Notes under the pieces: model-generated
Databases searched by the model: none
Told to the model about the DNA's origin: nothing
The model's input: the letters and a program-made list of their open reading frames with translations, nothing else
Assembly: GCA_964423745.1 (NCBI GenBank)
Contig: CAYRGG010000014.1
Coordinates: forward strand, 22,447 to 86,446
Direction: 5' to 3'
Source: CAYRGG01 sp964423745
GTDB taxonomy: Bacteria; Pseudomonadota; Gammaproteobacteria; Competibacterales; Competibacteraceae
Length of the DNA stretch: 64,000 nt
Position numbers and translations under genes: made by a program
Shown: in pieces, positions 1 through 8,128 of the stretch
Numbering within the stretch: position 1 is the first letter of the stretch
How the letters are laid out: each line of letters starts with the position of its first letter

Positions 1-118
1 ACGGTTACTACTCAATGTTGGCGCGTTATCGCGTGACTCCGACATAGTTAAGTATAGAACACTTTGCGCCTTATATCCTCCACCTGAAGGAGGAAGATCT
101 TACGGCGCTAATAGATAA
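1..118. other. Upstream flank of rsmA, no gene identified
   Basis: The first 118 bases hold no recognisable start. One plus-strand frame is open from base 2 to a TAA at 116-118 and another closes at a TAG at 45-47. Either could be the tail of an upstream gene, but neither short tail matches a family I know. In many Gammaproteobacteria pdxA or surA lies upstream of rsmA; the residues visible here do not let me confirm that. A purine-rich AGGAGG lies near 88-93, too far from the rsmA ATG to be an ideal ribosome binding site. Confidence 0.3.
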
Positions 119-925
119 ATGAAGTCGCAAACGGCTTCTCCTTTTGCTCGTAAACGCTTTGGTCAACACTTTCTACGCGATTCCACTACCATTCAACGTA
201 TTATCCGGTTGATTGACCCGTTGCCGGGTCAATCATTGGTAGAAATCGGTCCCGGTCGAGGTGCGCTGACTAAACCATTGCTGCAGGCGGCACAAAGGCT
301 GGAAGCAATAGAGTTAGACCGGGATCTTATTTCTTCTTTGCAAAATCAATGTCAGGGGTTGGGCGAACTGTGTGTCTACAGTGCTGATGCACTGACTTTT
401 GATTTTTCCCGCTTGTGTCGTAACGGGCATTTATTAAGAGTAGTTGGAAATCTCCCTTACAATATTGCTACTCCGTTAATATTTCATCTTTTCCACCAGG
501 CCGCTTATATTTGTGATATGCATTTTATGCTGCAACGTGAGGTGGTCGAGCGCATGGTGGCGAGACCAGCCACCGCTGCCTATGGGCGGCTTTCGGTTAT
601 GACGCAATATTATAGTTATGTTGAATGGTTATTTGATGTGGAGCCGGACGCCTTTCGTCCACCTCCTAAAGTGAAATCTGCTTTTATCCGTGTGCAACCC
701 CATCGCCAACCTCCAGTGAGGGTCAATGATGAAAGATGGTTTGCGGAAGTTGTGCGGCAAGCCTTTTCGCAACGCCGTAAAACCCTACGTAATGCTTTGC
801 GCCCGTTGTTTTCGATAGCAACTATAGAAGCTGCAGGGATTAACCCAGGTATGCGTTCCGAATGTTTGACACTGAAAGATTTTGCGGCTCTTAGCAACAT
901 ATCCAACAGATCTCTAGTAGACTAA
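119..925 (+). CDS. rsmA: 16S rRNA dimethyladenosine transferase RsmA (KsgA)
   Basis: RsmA dimethylates two adjacent adenines in the 3' terminal helix of 16S rRNA (A1518 and A1519 in E. coli numbering) late in small-subunit assembly, using S-adenosylmethionine. The 268-residue length is normal. Family marks are clear: FGQHFL at residues 14-19, the SAM-binding loop VEIGPGRGALT at 41-51, and the catalytic NLPYNI at 111-116, followed by LQREVVERM. The ATG at 119 lies directly after an upstream TAA and gives the expected N-terminus. No strong ribosome binding site sits at the ideal distance. The gene normally precedes apaG-apaH; here a transaldolase gene with its own promoter is placed between them. 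Confidence 0.96.
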   Translation: MKSQTASPFARKRFGQHFLRDSTTIQRIIRLIDPLPGQSLVEIGPGRGALTKPLLQAAQRLEAIELDRDLISSLQNQCQGLGELCVYSADALTFDFSRLCRNGHLLRVVGNLPYNIATPLIFHLFHQAAYICDMHFMLQREVVERMVARPATAAYGRLSVMTQYYSYVEWLFDVEPDAFRPPPKVKSAFIRVQPHRQPPVRVNDERWFAEVVRQAFSQRRKTLRNALRPLFSIATIEAAGINPGMRSECLTLKDFAALSNISNRSLVD

Positions 926-997
926 ATAACGTGTTCTTTTGTAAATAGCATGGGTTTTACAACATTTATAAAAACTTAAGTGCTGTAACTTGATGAA

Positions 998-1028
998 TTG
1001 CGAGGGACATGTTTAATAGCGCTATAAT
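998..1028 (+). promoter_or_regulatory. Probable sigma-70 promoter of tal
   Basis: A perfect -10 hexamer TATAAT lies at 1023-1028. A partial -35 TTGCGA at 998-1003 stands 19 bases upstream. Transcription would start near 1035, leaving a leader of about 35 bases that carries a ribosome binding site AGGA (1059-1062), 7 bases before the tal ATG. This supports tal being transcribed independently of rsmA. The -35 match is only moderate. Confidence 0.55.
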
Positions 1029-1069
1029 TGTCTAGCAAGCTGACAACTTAATATTTTTAGGAAATCACT

Positions 1070-2200
1070 ATGTGTTCTTCAACTGACAACCCTCTGCGGC
1101 GTCTGCATGCGGCTGGCCAGAGTGTCTGGTACGACCATATACATCGCGCCATGTTGGACTCCGGCGAGTTAAGCCATTTGATCCACAACGATGATCTACG
1201 TGGTGTAACCTCTAATCCTTCTCTATTTGATAATGCTATTACCGGTGGTCATGACTATGATAGCGCTTTACAACATGAAATTGAGCGTCAAGGCATACAA
1301 GGTGGTGAGTTGTCGAGTCGACGATTATTTTATGCCTTAGCGATTGACGATATTTGTCTTGCTGCTGATCTATTGACGCCTGTGTATGAAGCTACTGCAG
1401 GTTTGGATGGTATGGTGAGTTTAGAGGTTTCTCCAGATTTAGCACACGATGCGGAAGCGACAATTCGCGAGGCCAAGCTGCTCCATGCTCGCGTCAATCG
1501 ACCCAATCTGATGATTAAAATACCCGGTACACAAGCAGGTTTAGTGGCCATTGAAAAGCTTGTAGCTGAGGGTATTAACATCAATGTAACTTTACTTTTT
1601 TCGGTAGATAGGTACTTGCAAGTTGTGGACGCCTATTTACGTGGTCTTGAAAACCGCTTGTCAAAGGGACAGTCAGTTGACCGAATTGCTTCTGTAGCTA
1701 GTTTTTTTGTGAGTCGGCTAGACACACTTCTTGACCCGATGCTGGCGCAAATAGCCCCTGAGCTAGAAGGTAAAATAGCTATCGCCAATGCTAAATTGGC
1801 CTACCAGCGGTTTAAAGAGGTATTCAGTGGTTCACGATTTGCTAAGCTATCTGCTGCTGGGGCACGTCCGCAGCGTTTATTGTGGGCTAGCACGAGTACT
1901 AAAAACCCCAACTATCGAGACGTACATTATGTGGAAGCGCTGATCGGTCCCAATACGGTCAATACGCTTCCACCCGCCACCTATATAGCTTTCCGAGATC
2001 ATGGGATAGTGACGCCAACCCTAGAGCAGGATGTGGATGTTGCCCTGGATCAACTTGCGGCGCTACCAAAATATGGTATTGATTTGAATGCTATGACCAC
2101 ACGTTTAGAAAAGGAGGGGATTGCCGCTTTTGCAAAATCTTTTGATAATTTATTATGTCATATCGCCGCTAAAGCGCAAAGGTTGGCTGATATCATTTAG
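1070..2200 (+). CDS. tal: Transaldolase, long (about 370-residue) type
   Basis: Transaldolase moves a dihydroxyacetone unit between sedoheptulose-7-phosphate and glyceraldehyde-3-phosphate in the non-oxidative pentose phosphate pathway in the cytoplasm. At 376 residues this belongs to the longer type known from cyanobacteria, actinobacteria and some proteobacteria rather than the 316-residue TalB of E. coli. The Schiff-base lysine is expected at K150 in NLMIKIPGT (146-154). Other family marks are GVTSNPSLF (45-53), INVTLLFS, and LLWASTSTKNP followed by the GPNTVNTLPPATY stretch. The ATG has AGGA 7 bases upstream. It has its own promoter and sits between rsmA and apaG, an unusual place. Confidence 0.95.
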   Translation: MCSSTDNPLRRLHAAGQSVWYDHIHRAMLDSGELSHLIHNDDLRGVTSNPSLFDNAITGGHDYDSALQHEIERQGIQGGELSSRRLFYALAIDDICLAADLLTPVYEATAGLDGMVSLEVSPDLAHDAEATIREAKLLHARVNRPNLMIKIPGTQAGLVAIEKLVAEGININVTLLFSVDRYLQVVDAYLRGLENRLSKGQSVDRIASVASFFVSRLDTLLDPMLAQIAPELEGKIAIANAKLAYQRFKEVFSGSRFAKLSAAGARPQRLLWASTSTKNPNYRDVHYVEALIGPNTVNTLPPATYIAFRDHGIVTPTLEQDVDVALDQLAALPKYGIDLNAMTTRLEKEGIAAFAKSFDNLLCHIAAKAQRLADII

Positions 2201-2238
2201 TCTATTCATTATTTTTTAAATATATACTCGAGACGGCG

Positions 2239-2622
2239 ATGGCGGAAAAATCCCCTTACGATGTCAAAGTGGCGACGAAATGTTTTTACCTTGTAGAACA
2301 ATCCGTGCCCGAACAAAGTCGTTACGTGTTTGCTTACACGATTACTATCCGTAATGAAGGCGCTCTTCCTGCAAAATTACTTACTCGTCATTGGATTATC
2401 ACTGATGCTAATGGCAAAATCGAAGAGGTGCGTGGGGAAGGGGTGGTCGGTGAGCAACCTTATTTGCGTCCTGGTGAAGGTTTTCAGTATACCAGTGGCG
2501 CTGTTATTGAAACACCAGTAGGTAGTATGCGGGGTAGCTATCAAATGCAAGCCGATGATGGAATCAATTTTGATGCTAATATCCCTACTTTTACTTTATC
2601 TGTACCCCGAACACTCCATTAG
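2239..2622 (+). CDS. apaG: ApaG (DUF525) protein
   Basis: ApaG is a small beta-sandwich protein of the DUF525/ApaG family; its biochemical role is not settled, and it is usually co-transcribed with apaH. The 127-residue length and the sequence RHWIITDANG, GEQPYLRPGEGFQYTSG and GSMRGSYQM match the family core. It follows tal after 38 bases and precedes apaH after 166 bases. A weak purine stretch precedes the ATG. The apaG-apaH neighbourhood supports the call, though the gap to apaH is wider than the usual overlap or near-overlap. Confidence 0.93.
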   Translation: MAEKSPYDVKVATKCFYLVEQSVPEQSRYVFAYTITIRNEGALPAKLLTRHWIITDANGKIEEVRGEGVVGEQPYLRPGEGFQYTSGAVIETPVGSMRGSYQMQADDGINFDANIPTFTLSVPRTLH

Positions 2623-2788
2623 TTACTGGTAAACCCTATGCTTTTAAGGTGAATTGAATACTGGTAATCAATAAATAGAAGAACAGTAAAGTATTTTATT
2701 GTATTTTTTTGATTTCTAGTGTGCTGCTCCCAGTAAGCATGTATCTCAGCTATCTAATTTCCAATTTGGTAAACACGAGTAGTACGTT

Positions 2789-3607
2789 ATGGCGATATAT
2801 GCCATCGGTGACGTGCAGGGGTGTTACGAGTCTCTGCAACGACTGTTGGAAAAGCTGCGGTTTGATGCCTCTCAAGACCAAGTGTGGTTCGCAGGTGATT
2901 TAGTTAATCGCGGACCTTGTTCTTTAAAGGTGTTACGGTTGATTAGATCTCTTGGGGAAAGCGCTATAGCAGTACTAGGTAATCATGATCTAACGTTATT
3001 AGCCATCGCTGCAGACTGTGTTTCACCTCGACGTAAGGATACTGTGCAGGACATTCTCCAAGCGCCGGATCGAGAGGTGTTGCTGGAATGGCTACGTTAC
3101 CGCCCGTTGATGCATTATGACGCAAACCTAGATTGTATTTTGGCCCATGCTGGTGTTGCTCCACAGTGGGATTTAAAGCAAGCCAAAGCCTGTGCAGCAG
3201 AAGTAGAAAGGATTTTGCGAGATGATGTTAATTATATTAATTTTTTAAGCGCAATGTACGGTGATGAACCTCAACACTGGCATGATGATTTGCAGGGAAT
3301 GGCCCGTTTGCGGTTTATCGTAAATGCTTTCACGCGAATGCGTTACTGCCATAAGGATGGCACTTTAAATTTTAAACATAAAGGCCCTTTGGGTAGTCAA
3401 CCCGCGCATTTGGTGCCGTGGTTTCAAGTGCCGTCAAGACCTACTGACAGAGTAAATATTATATTTGGTCATTGGGCCGCACTGGGTTTTTTTCGAGATA
3501 GAGGTATTCATGCTATCGATAGCGGGTGTGTTTGGGGCGCCCGACTAACAGCTATACGGGTGGATGCACTGGAAAAGGTGCAGTGGGTGGCGTGTAATGA
3601 TTGCTAG
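2789..3607 (+). CDS. apaH: Symmetrical bis(5'-nucleosyl)-tetraphosphatase ApaH
   Basis: ApaH cleaves Ap4A symmetrically to two ADP and also removes Np4 caps from RNA in the cytoplasm; it controls dinucleoside polyphosphate levels under stress. It is a calcineurin-like metallophosphatase. The metal-binding motifs are in order: GDVQGC (7-12), GDLVNRGP (36-43) and GNHD (64-67), with later histidines in AHAG and FGHWA. Length 272 matches E. coli ApaH (280). The ATG at 2789 places IYAIGDVQG at the N-terminus as in homologues. It is followed by an AT-rich spacer. Confidence 0.96.
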   Translation: MAIYAIGDVQGCYESLQRLLEKLRFDASQDQVWFAGDLVNRGPCSLKVLRLIRSLGESAIAVLGNHDLTLLAIAADCVSPRRKDTVQDILQAPDREVLLEWLRYRPLMHYDANLDCILAHAGVAPQWDLKQAKACAAEVERILRDDVNYINFLSAMYGDEPQHWHDDLQGMARLRFIVNAFTRMRYCHKDGTLNFKHKGPLGSQPAHLVPWFQVPSRPTDRVNIIFGHWAALGFFRDRGIHAIDSGCVWGARLTAIRVDALEKVQWVACNDC

Positions 3608-3707
3608 CATAAAATAGTTTGATTATCTATATAATGAATAGCTAGTTCCAATGGTGCGAATAATAGTATTTTTTACCAAAAATTAAGATTTAACACATTG
3701 ATTTTCA

Positions 3708-3736
3708 TTGACATTTCTTGTATAAAAATATTTTAT
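3708..3736 (+). promoter_or_regulatory. Candidate promoter for the SGNH hydrolase gene
   Basis: A perfect -35 hexamer TTGACA lies at 3708-3713. With a 17-base spacer the -10 would be TTTTAT at 3731-3736, a 4/6 match; TATATA a few bases later is an alternative. The spacer from apaH to 3802 is very AT-rich, so the -10 choice is uncertain. Confidence 0.45.
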
Positions 3737-3801
3737 ATAAACGGCACAATAATTGTTAAAATCGAAATTGTTTTTCTTTAATAACAATAGAAACCAATAA
3801 G

Positions 3802-5700
3802 ATGATTCAAAATTTTAAATTATTAAAATTAAAAATTTTATCGAGCATTATAATATTTTTGATAATTCTAGCGCCTAAAATGATGTATGCCAATGAAACC
3901 GTTGGCTTGGTCAGTCCAGACCAAAATCAATTTTATCTAAAAAGCACTAATGAAGCTGGAGGTGCTGAGCTTACCTTTGTCTACGGACCCCCTGGGGCTA
4001 GGTGGTTGCCTGTGATGGGGGACTGGGACGGGGATGGGATCGATACGGTGGGTCTTTTTGACCCGCAAGCCAATCGTTTTCACCTACGTAATAGCAACAG
4101 TGCTGGAGGTGCCGAGTTTAGCTTTGTCTACGGACCGCCTGGGGCGGGCTGGTTGCCTGTGATGGGGGATTGGGATGGGGATGGGATCGATACGGTGGGT
4201 CTTTTTGACCCGCAAGCCAATCGTTTTCACCTACGTAATAGCAACAGTGCTGGAGGTGCTGAGTTTAGCTTTGTCTACGGACCGCCTGGGGCGGGCTGGT
4301 TGCCTGTTACTCATCAACTAACACCTAATAATGTCGCAGCTGGGGGTATTATTATCGATAATGGAAATACGGGTTTTGATTCATTAGGTACAAATTGGAC
4401 TACATCAGCAACTGAACCTGGTTTCTTTGGAGAAAATTATCAATTTGCACCGGCGGGAGACGGGTCTGATTCGGTAAGTTGGGCTTTTCAAATTAATTCA
4501 CCAGGACAATACAAAATTTTTGCCCAATGGCCGACGCTTGTAAGCGGATCACCGGAAGCAACCTATTCTATAATCAATAACGACATTGCATTGGGAACGG
4601 TGCAAAAGGATCAAAGAATAGATGGCGGTCAGTTTATCGAACTTGGCGCTTTTGAATTAGAGGTAGGTACTTTAGAAGTGGTTTTGCAAAGTTCGCCCTC
4701 AGGTGCGGTTGCAGCCGATGCGGTTTTTGTAGGAAAAGGGGGGCTCATCCAAATTGTAAACCCAGTGGAAAATGATTTGGAGACTAATCCTAGTCCCTCA
4801 CTGAAAGCTGTGGCGATCAATTTCCCTGCCGGTTGGGGGGTCGAATTCGTCGTTAAGGATTTTGTTACCGGCAGTGTGGTACAAACTGTATCCGACTTTG
4901 ATGCTCCTTTCGAACAGATGGCATCTAATTTACCACTAGCAAAATATATTGCTGAAGCCCATATGGTAAATCAGTTTGGGATTCGTCAACAGGCTTCTGA
5001 CCAAAGCCAATTCGGGATTGGTGATTACTATGTGGGTATCGGTGACAGCATTACTTATGGCACAGGTGACGATATCGCCACGGATAATATGTCAAACGAT
5101 GGTCGAAATAACAGCGCGGGTGGCGGATATACACCTATCTTAAATAATCTTTTGACAGCTGCGAAAGGGTATCCCCATACAGTTTTCAATGAAGGCGTAC
5201 CCGGTGATAAATCACTTGATGGCGTAAATGCCATCGATGCTGTTTTAGAAAAACATCCAAATGCCAAATTCTTTCTAGTGCAGTATGGGACCAACGATTC
5301 GCACAATTTGCGTGTGCCAAGCGGTGCAGGTCTGAGTCCTGATAATTCTGGATACGCAGGAACGTTCAAAGATAATATGCAACAGATTCTTGATGCTATC
5401 ATTGCATCGGGTAAAACCCCTATCTTAGCAAAACTGCCAATCACCTTCGGTTCTAGCAGTCGATCAGAGCCCTTTTCAGATCCTGATAGCGCAGAAAGAA
5501 ACCTGTTGATTCAGGAATATAATCAGGTTATTGGAGAATTGATCAGTGCTAACGGTCTCCCCACCACGACGCCTGACTTTTATAGTTACTTTAGAGCAAA
5601 TCCTAGTTTGATGGCTGATAACCTGCATCCTGATGGTTTAGGTTATCAGGGTATGGCTGAATTATGGTCCAATACCCTGACTGGGGGTGGGGGGCCATAA
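3802..5700 (+). CDS. Exported SGNH/GDSL hydrolase with FG-GAP-like repeats and a golvesin-like domain
   Basis: A 632-residue exported protein. An N-terminal hydrophobic signal (about residues 10-30) is followed by three FG-GAP/VCBS-like units; the last two contain GDWDGDGID, a calcium-loop-type DxDxDG motif, and are almost identical. Residues about 180-310 look like a golvesin or Xly-type carbohydrate-binding beta domain, ending in the typical AADAVFVG. A short Ig-like stretch follows. The C-terminal 220 residues are an SGNH hydrolase: GIGDSITYG (block I serine), GTNDSHN (block III) and DNLHPDG (block V Asp-His). It probably deacylates or de-esterifies an extracellular polysaccharide or glycan; the substrate is inferred only. 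The 5' end is far richer in A+T than neighbouring genes, which suggests transfer. The ATG follows an AT-rich leader without a strong ribosome binding site. Confidence 0.88.
   Translation: MIQNFKLLKLKILSSIIIFLIILAPKMMYANETVGLVSPDQNQFYLKSTNEAGGAELTFVYGPPGARWLPVMGDWDGDGIDTVGLFDPQANRFHLRNSNSAGGAEFSFVYGPPGAGWLPVMGDWDGDGIDTVGLFDPQANRFHLRNSNSAGGAEFSFVYGPPGAGWLPVTHQLTPNNVAAGGIIIDNGNTGFDSLGTNWTTSATEPGFFGENYQFAPAGDGSDSVSWAFQINSPGQYKIFAQWPTLVSGSPEATYSIINNDIALGTVQKDQRIDGGQFIELGAFELEVGTLEVVLQSSPSGAVAADAVFVGKGGLIQIVNPVENDLETNPSPSLKAVAINFPAGWGVEFVVKDFVTGSVVQTVSDFDAPFEQMASNLPLAKYIAEAHMVNQFGIRQQASDQSQFGIGDYYVGIGDSITYGTGDDIATDNMSNDGRNNSAGGGYTPILNNLLTAAKGYPHTVFNEGVPGDKSLDGVNAIDAVLEKHPNAKFFLVQYGTNDSHNLRVPSGAGLSPDNSGYAGTFKDNMQQILDAIIASGKTPILAKLPITFGSSSRSEPFSDPDSAERNLLIQEYNQVIGELISANGLPTTTPDFYSYFRANPSLMADNLHPDGLGYQGMAELWSNTLTGGGGP
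4014..4307 (+). repeat. 147-bp tandem repeat inside the SGNH hydrolase gene
   Basis: Two units of 147 bp (49 codons), 4014-4160 and 4161-4307, are nearly identical at the DNA level, differing at only a few silent positions (for example gactgggac versus gattgggat). A diverged third unit lies just upstream (about 3895-4013). In-frame period and near identity mean a recent duplication or gene conversion; copy number could vary among strains. Confidence 0.93.
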
Positions 5701-5703
5701 AAT

Positions 5704-6114
5704 ATGGGAATTAACACTATGAAAACTATTATTTTGCGCATTACGTTGTGTTTATGTTTGCTAGGCTCTTTTGCTAATGCCGGTGCTTTAGAACCCACTC
5801 AAACGGTAGTTTTTTATTTTGATGCCCTCAAAAGCGGTAATATTGAGGGCATCAAAAGTTCCATAGCGGGTGAATTTTATAAGGAACAAAAAGTTCTTTT
5901 GGAAGAAAATGCTCAGTACCCTGCTTTTTTGCAAAAAAATTACGCCAATGCGTCGTTTCGCTTAGAAAATACTTATCAACCTAGCCCTGATCGCGCCGTT
6001 GTGAACGTAACTATTTATTTTGCGGATGGTAATCAAAGTCCCACTGTTTTTCATCTTAAACGTGCGTCAGCAGATTATACTTGGAGAATTGTCAAGGAAG
6101 TCACCAGTTTTTAA
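5704..6114 (+). CDS. Small exported protein, NTF2/DUF4878-like
   Basis: 136 residues with a clear signal peptide ending near FANAGA and a mature part of about 105 residues. The opening TQTVVFYFDALKSGNIEGIKS and the closing YTWRIVKEV resemble small NTF2-fold periplasmic proteins (DUF4878 or lumazine-binding-like), which use an alpha plus beta scaffold for binding. This is a fold-level guess. A second ATG at 5719 gives a more typical signal peptide (MKTIILR) and may be the true start. The gene starts 3 bases after the SGNH hydrolase stop, so the two are likely co-transcribed. It converges on thyA with only 3 bases between stops. A perfect 11-bp inverted repeat (5821-5831 and 5843-5853) lies in the coding sequence. 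Confidence 0.7.
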   Translation: MGINTMKTIILRITLCLCLLGSFANAGALEPTQTVVFYFDALKSGNIEGIKSSIAGEFYKEQKVLLEENAQYPAFLQKNYANASFRLENTYQPSPDRAVVNVTIYFADGNQSPTVFHLKRASADYTWRIVKEVTSF

Positions 6115-6117
6115 GCA

Positions 6118-6912
6118 TTACACAGCAACGGACGCCTTAATATGGGGATGTGCTTGGTAATTTAAGATAGCGAAATCTTCATACTGGTAGTCAAATAGTG
6201 ACGGTGGTGTGCGTTTAATAACAAGCTGCGGTAATGGATAAGGCTCTCGGGTCAATTGTAAACGTGCTTGTTCTAAATGATTCAAATAACAATGGGTATC
6301 ACCACCGACCCAAATCAATTCTCCCACTTCAAGACCCGACTGGTGGGCCACCATATGGGTTAGCAACGCATAACTGGCAATATTAAAGGGCACCCCTAAA
6401 AAAACATCGCAGCTTCGTTGATAAACTTGGCAAGATAACGTCCCATGAACAATGTTAAATTGAAATAAAACATGACAGGGCACTAAAGCCATTTTATCTA
6501 AATCAGCCACATTCCATGCTGATACCAGGAGACGACGCGACGACGGATTATGTTGGATCTGTTCCAGGATGCCATTAATCTGATCTATATGCCGATTATC
6601 AGGGGTCGGCCATGATCGCCATTGATACCCATAAATGGGTCCTAGTTCTCCATTGGCATCGGCCCATTCGTTCCAAATGGATACCCCGTTATCCGTCAAA
6701 TAGCGGATATTTGTCTCTCCACGAAGAAACCATAACAGCTCATGAATAATTGACTTTATATGCAGTTTCTTGGTGGTGAGTAGAGGAAAGCCTTCGGCTA
6801 GATTGATACGCATTTGATAGCCGAATAGGGATAGGGTACCGATACCTGTTCGGTCTTTTTTCTCAATGCCCTTGTCGAGCACTTGTTGCAATAATTCTAA
6901 GTACTGGCGCAT
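6118..6912 (-). CDS. thyA: Thymidylate synthase ThyA
   Basis: ThyA methylates dUMP to dTMP using methylenetetrahydrofolate, the de novo source of thymine for DNA. At 264 residues it has the same length as the E. coli enzyme. The nucleophile is C146 in ALVPCHVLFQF. The folate and dUMP binding stretches are present, including RTGIGT (21-26), QRSCDVFLGVPFNIASYA and HCYLNHL. The start codon is 1 base from the lgt stop, so lgt-thyA form an operon, an arrangement well known in enteric bacteria. Confidence 0.97.
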   Translation of the reverse strand: MRQYLELLQQVLDKGIEKKDRTGIGTLSLFGYQMRINLAEGFPLLTTKKLHIKSIIHELLWFLRGETNIRYLTDNGVSIWNEWADANGELGPIYGYQWRSWPTPDNRHIDQINGILEQIQHNPSSRRLLVSAWNVADLDKMALVPCHVLFQFNIVHGTLSCQVYQRSCDVFLGVPFNIASYALLTHMVAHQSGLEVGELIWVGGDTHCYLNHLEQARLQLTREPYPLPQLVIKRTPPSLFDYQYEDFAILNYQAHPHIKASVAV

Positions 6913-6913
6913 C

Positions 6914-7705
6914 TTATTGTTTTTCCCACCGGTAGGCCAAAGTAAACAAAACTATTCCCACGATGATCATGGGAATACTCAACAACTGGCCCATGGTTAC
7001 CCAGCTAAAGGCGATAAAACCAAGATGGGTATCTGGTTCACGAGCAAACTCTATAATGAAGCGAAATACACCATAACCTATCAGAAATAATCCTGAGACT
7101 GCCATGGGTGGACGAGGTTTGGAAGAGTAAATCCAGAGTACCAAAAATAGCACTAAACCCTCCAAAATAGCCTCGTAGAGCTGGGAAGGATGGCGGGGCA
7201 AGTTTCCCGCCGCAGGATGGTGAAATACCATAGCCCAAGGTAGATCGCTGACCCGACCCCAAAGCTCACCATTAATAAAATTACCGATGCGTCCAAAAAA
7301 TAACCCAGGGGTTATGAGAGGCGCAATAAAATCAGTCACTTCAAAAAATCCCTTATGATGTTTACGGGCGAAAAAAACCATCGCTAATATTACGCCCAAG
7401 AGTCCACCGTGAAACGACATACCCCCTTCCCAGACTTTAAATAGCATGCCTGGATTGCCTAAAAAAACATCGAATTTATAAAACAGCACGTAGCCAATGC
7501 GTCCGCCAAAAATAACCCCTAAGGCAATATAAAAAAGCAGATCATCCACTTGTTCGCGTTGCCAAGGAGCGCCGGGTTGAGCAGCTCGATAGCGCCCCAA
7601 AGCCCATCCAGCGATAAAGCCAAACAAATACATAAGGCCATACCAGCGTATATGGAGAGGTCCGAGGCTAAAAGCAATAGGATCAAAATCAGGATGGATA
7701 AGCAT
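6914..7705 (-). CDS. lgt: Prolipoprotein diacylglyceryl transferase Lgt
   Basis: Lgt attaches diacylglycerol from phosphatidylglycerol to the lipobox cysteine of prolipoproteins in the inner membrane, the first step of lipoprotein maturation. The 263 residues form a multi-pass membrane protein. Signatures are RWYGLMYLFGF (20-30), the family motif GRIGNFINGELWGR (138-151) and RHPSQLYEA. Several lipoproteins in this window (Pal, the LysM protein, the QseG-like protein) are expected substrates. The gene overlaps no neighbour; upstream on the same strand lies the rlmI remnant, within which its promoter may lie. Confidence 0.96.
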   Translation of the reverse strand: MLIHPDFDPIAFSLGPLHIRWYGLMYLFGFIAGWALGRYRAAQPGAPWQREQVDDLLFYIALGVIFGGRIGYVLFYKFDVFLGNPGMLFKVWEGGMSFHGGLLGVILAMVFFARKHHKGFFEVTDFIAPLITPGLFFGRIGNFINGELWGRVSDLPWAMVFHHPAAGNLPRHPSQLYEAILEGLVLFLVLWIYSSKPRPPMAVSGLFLIGYGVFRFIIEFAREPDTHLGFIAFSWVTMGQLLSIPMIIVGIVLFTLAYRWEKQ

Positions 7706-7727
7706 GAATCAGCACTGAGGACGTTTC

Positions 7728-8006
7728 TTATAATGGGTATACCCGTGCAACCAAGGCTTTTAGGTACTGGGTTTCTGGAATGGCTGGATGGACAGGATGA
7801 TCGGGTCCCTGTCGACCTTGCTCAAGGATTTGTAGCGATCGATTGAGACGATAGACCGTTTGGGATAATAACTGCTTAAGGGTTTCTTGACTCAACAACT
7901 GTGAGCAGGAACAAGAAATCAGTATGCCGTCTTTCTCTAAAACATGCATGGTCATTTCGTTGAGCTTACGATAACCTTGAATAACTGCCTTTAAATCTTT
8001 TTTACT
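7728..8006 (-). pseudogene. C-terminal remnant of a 23S rRNA methyltransferase (RlmI-like)
   Basis: About 92 codons are open on the minus strand from 8006 to a stop at 7728, with no good start codon at the 5' end. The residues match the end of RlmI/YccW, the SAM-dependent methyltransferase for C1962 of 23S rRNA (about 395 residues when intact): KKDLKAVIQGYRKLN, then ILISCSCSQLLS (the catalytic-region serine-cysteine-serine motif) and the family-typical DHPVHPAIPETQYLKALVARV at the C-terminus. An in-frame TAA stands just upstream at 8007-8009, and a possible frameshifted continuation is visible for a few more codons. The N-terminal three quarters (PUA domain, Rossmann fold) are missing. I regard it as a decayed gene, possibly truncated by a deletion that joined it to glgP. 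Confidence 0.8.
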
Positions 8007-8080
8007 TTAATATAGTTTGGCAAAAATAAAAAAGCCTTGTTAAAAAATGCGCTATCTTGTATTCATTATTTCAGCGAGCT

Positions 8081-8110
8081 AAGGAATCGGCATAATGTAT
8101 TCCTTTTTTC
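8081..8110 (+). promoter_or_regulatory. Hairpin plus T-run and a 10-codon leader frame before glgP
   Basis: AAGGAAT (8081-8087) and ATTCCTT (8099-8105) can pair around an 11-base loop, followed by TTTTCTTTTT: the shape of a weak intrinsic terminator or attenuator in the glgP leader. The loop contains an ATG at 8095 that opens a 10-codon frame (MYSFFLFGSK) ending with TAA at 8125-8127, one base before the glgP ATG at 8129. AAGGA in the left arm could serve as its ribosome binding site, so pairing would hide it. Function is inferred. Confidence 0.35.
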
Positions 8111-8128
8111 TTTTTGGATCAAAATAAC

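Noticed and set aside
2709..2903. A 64-codon frame before and into apaH
   Set aside because: It overlaps the well-supported apaH start in another frame and shows no motif.
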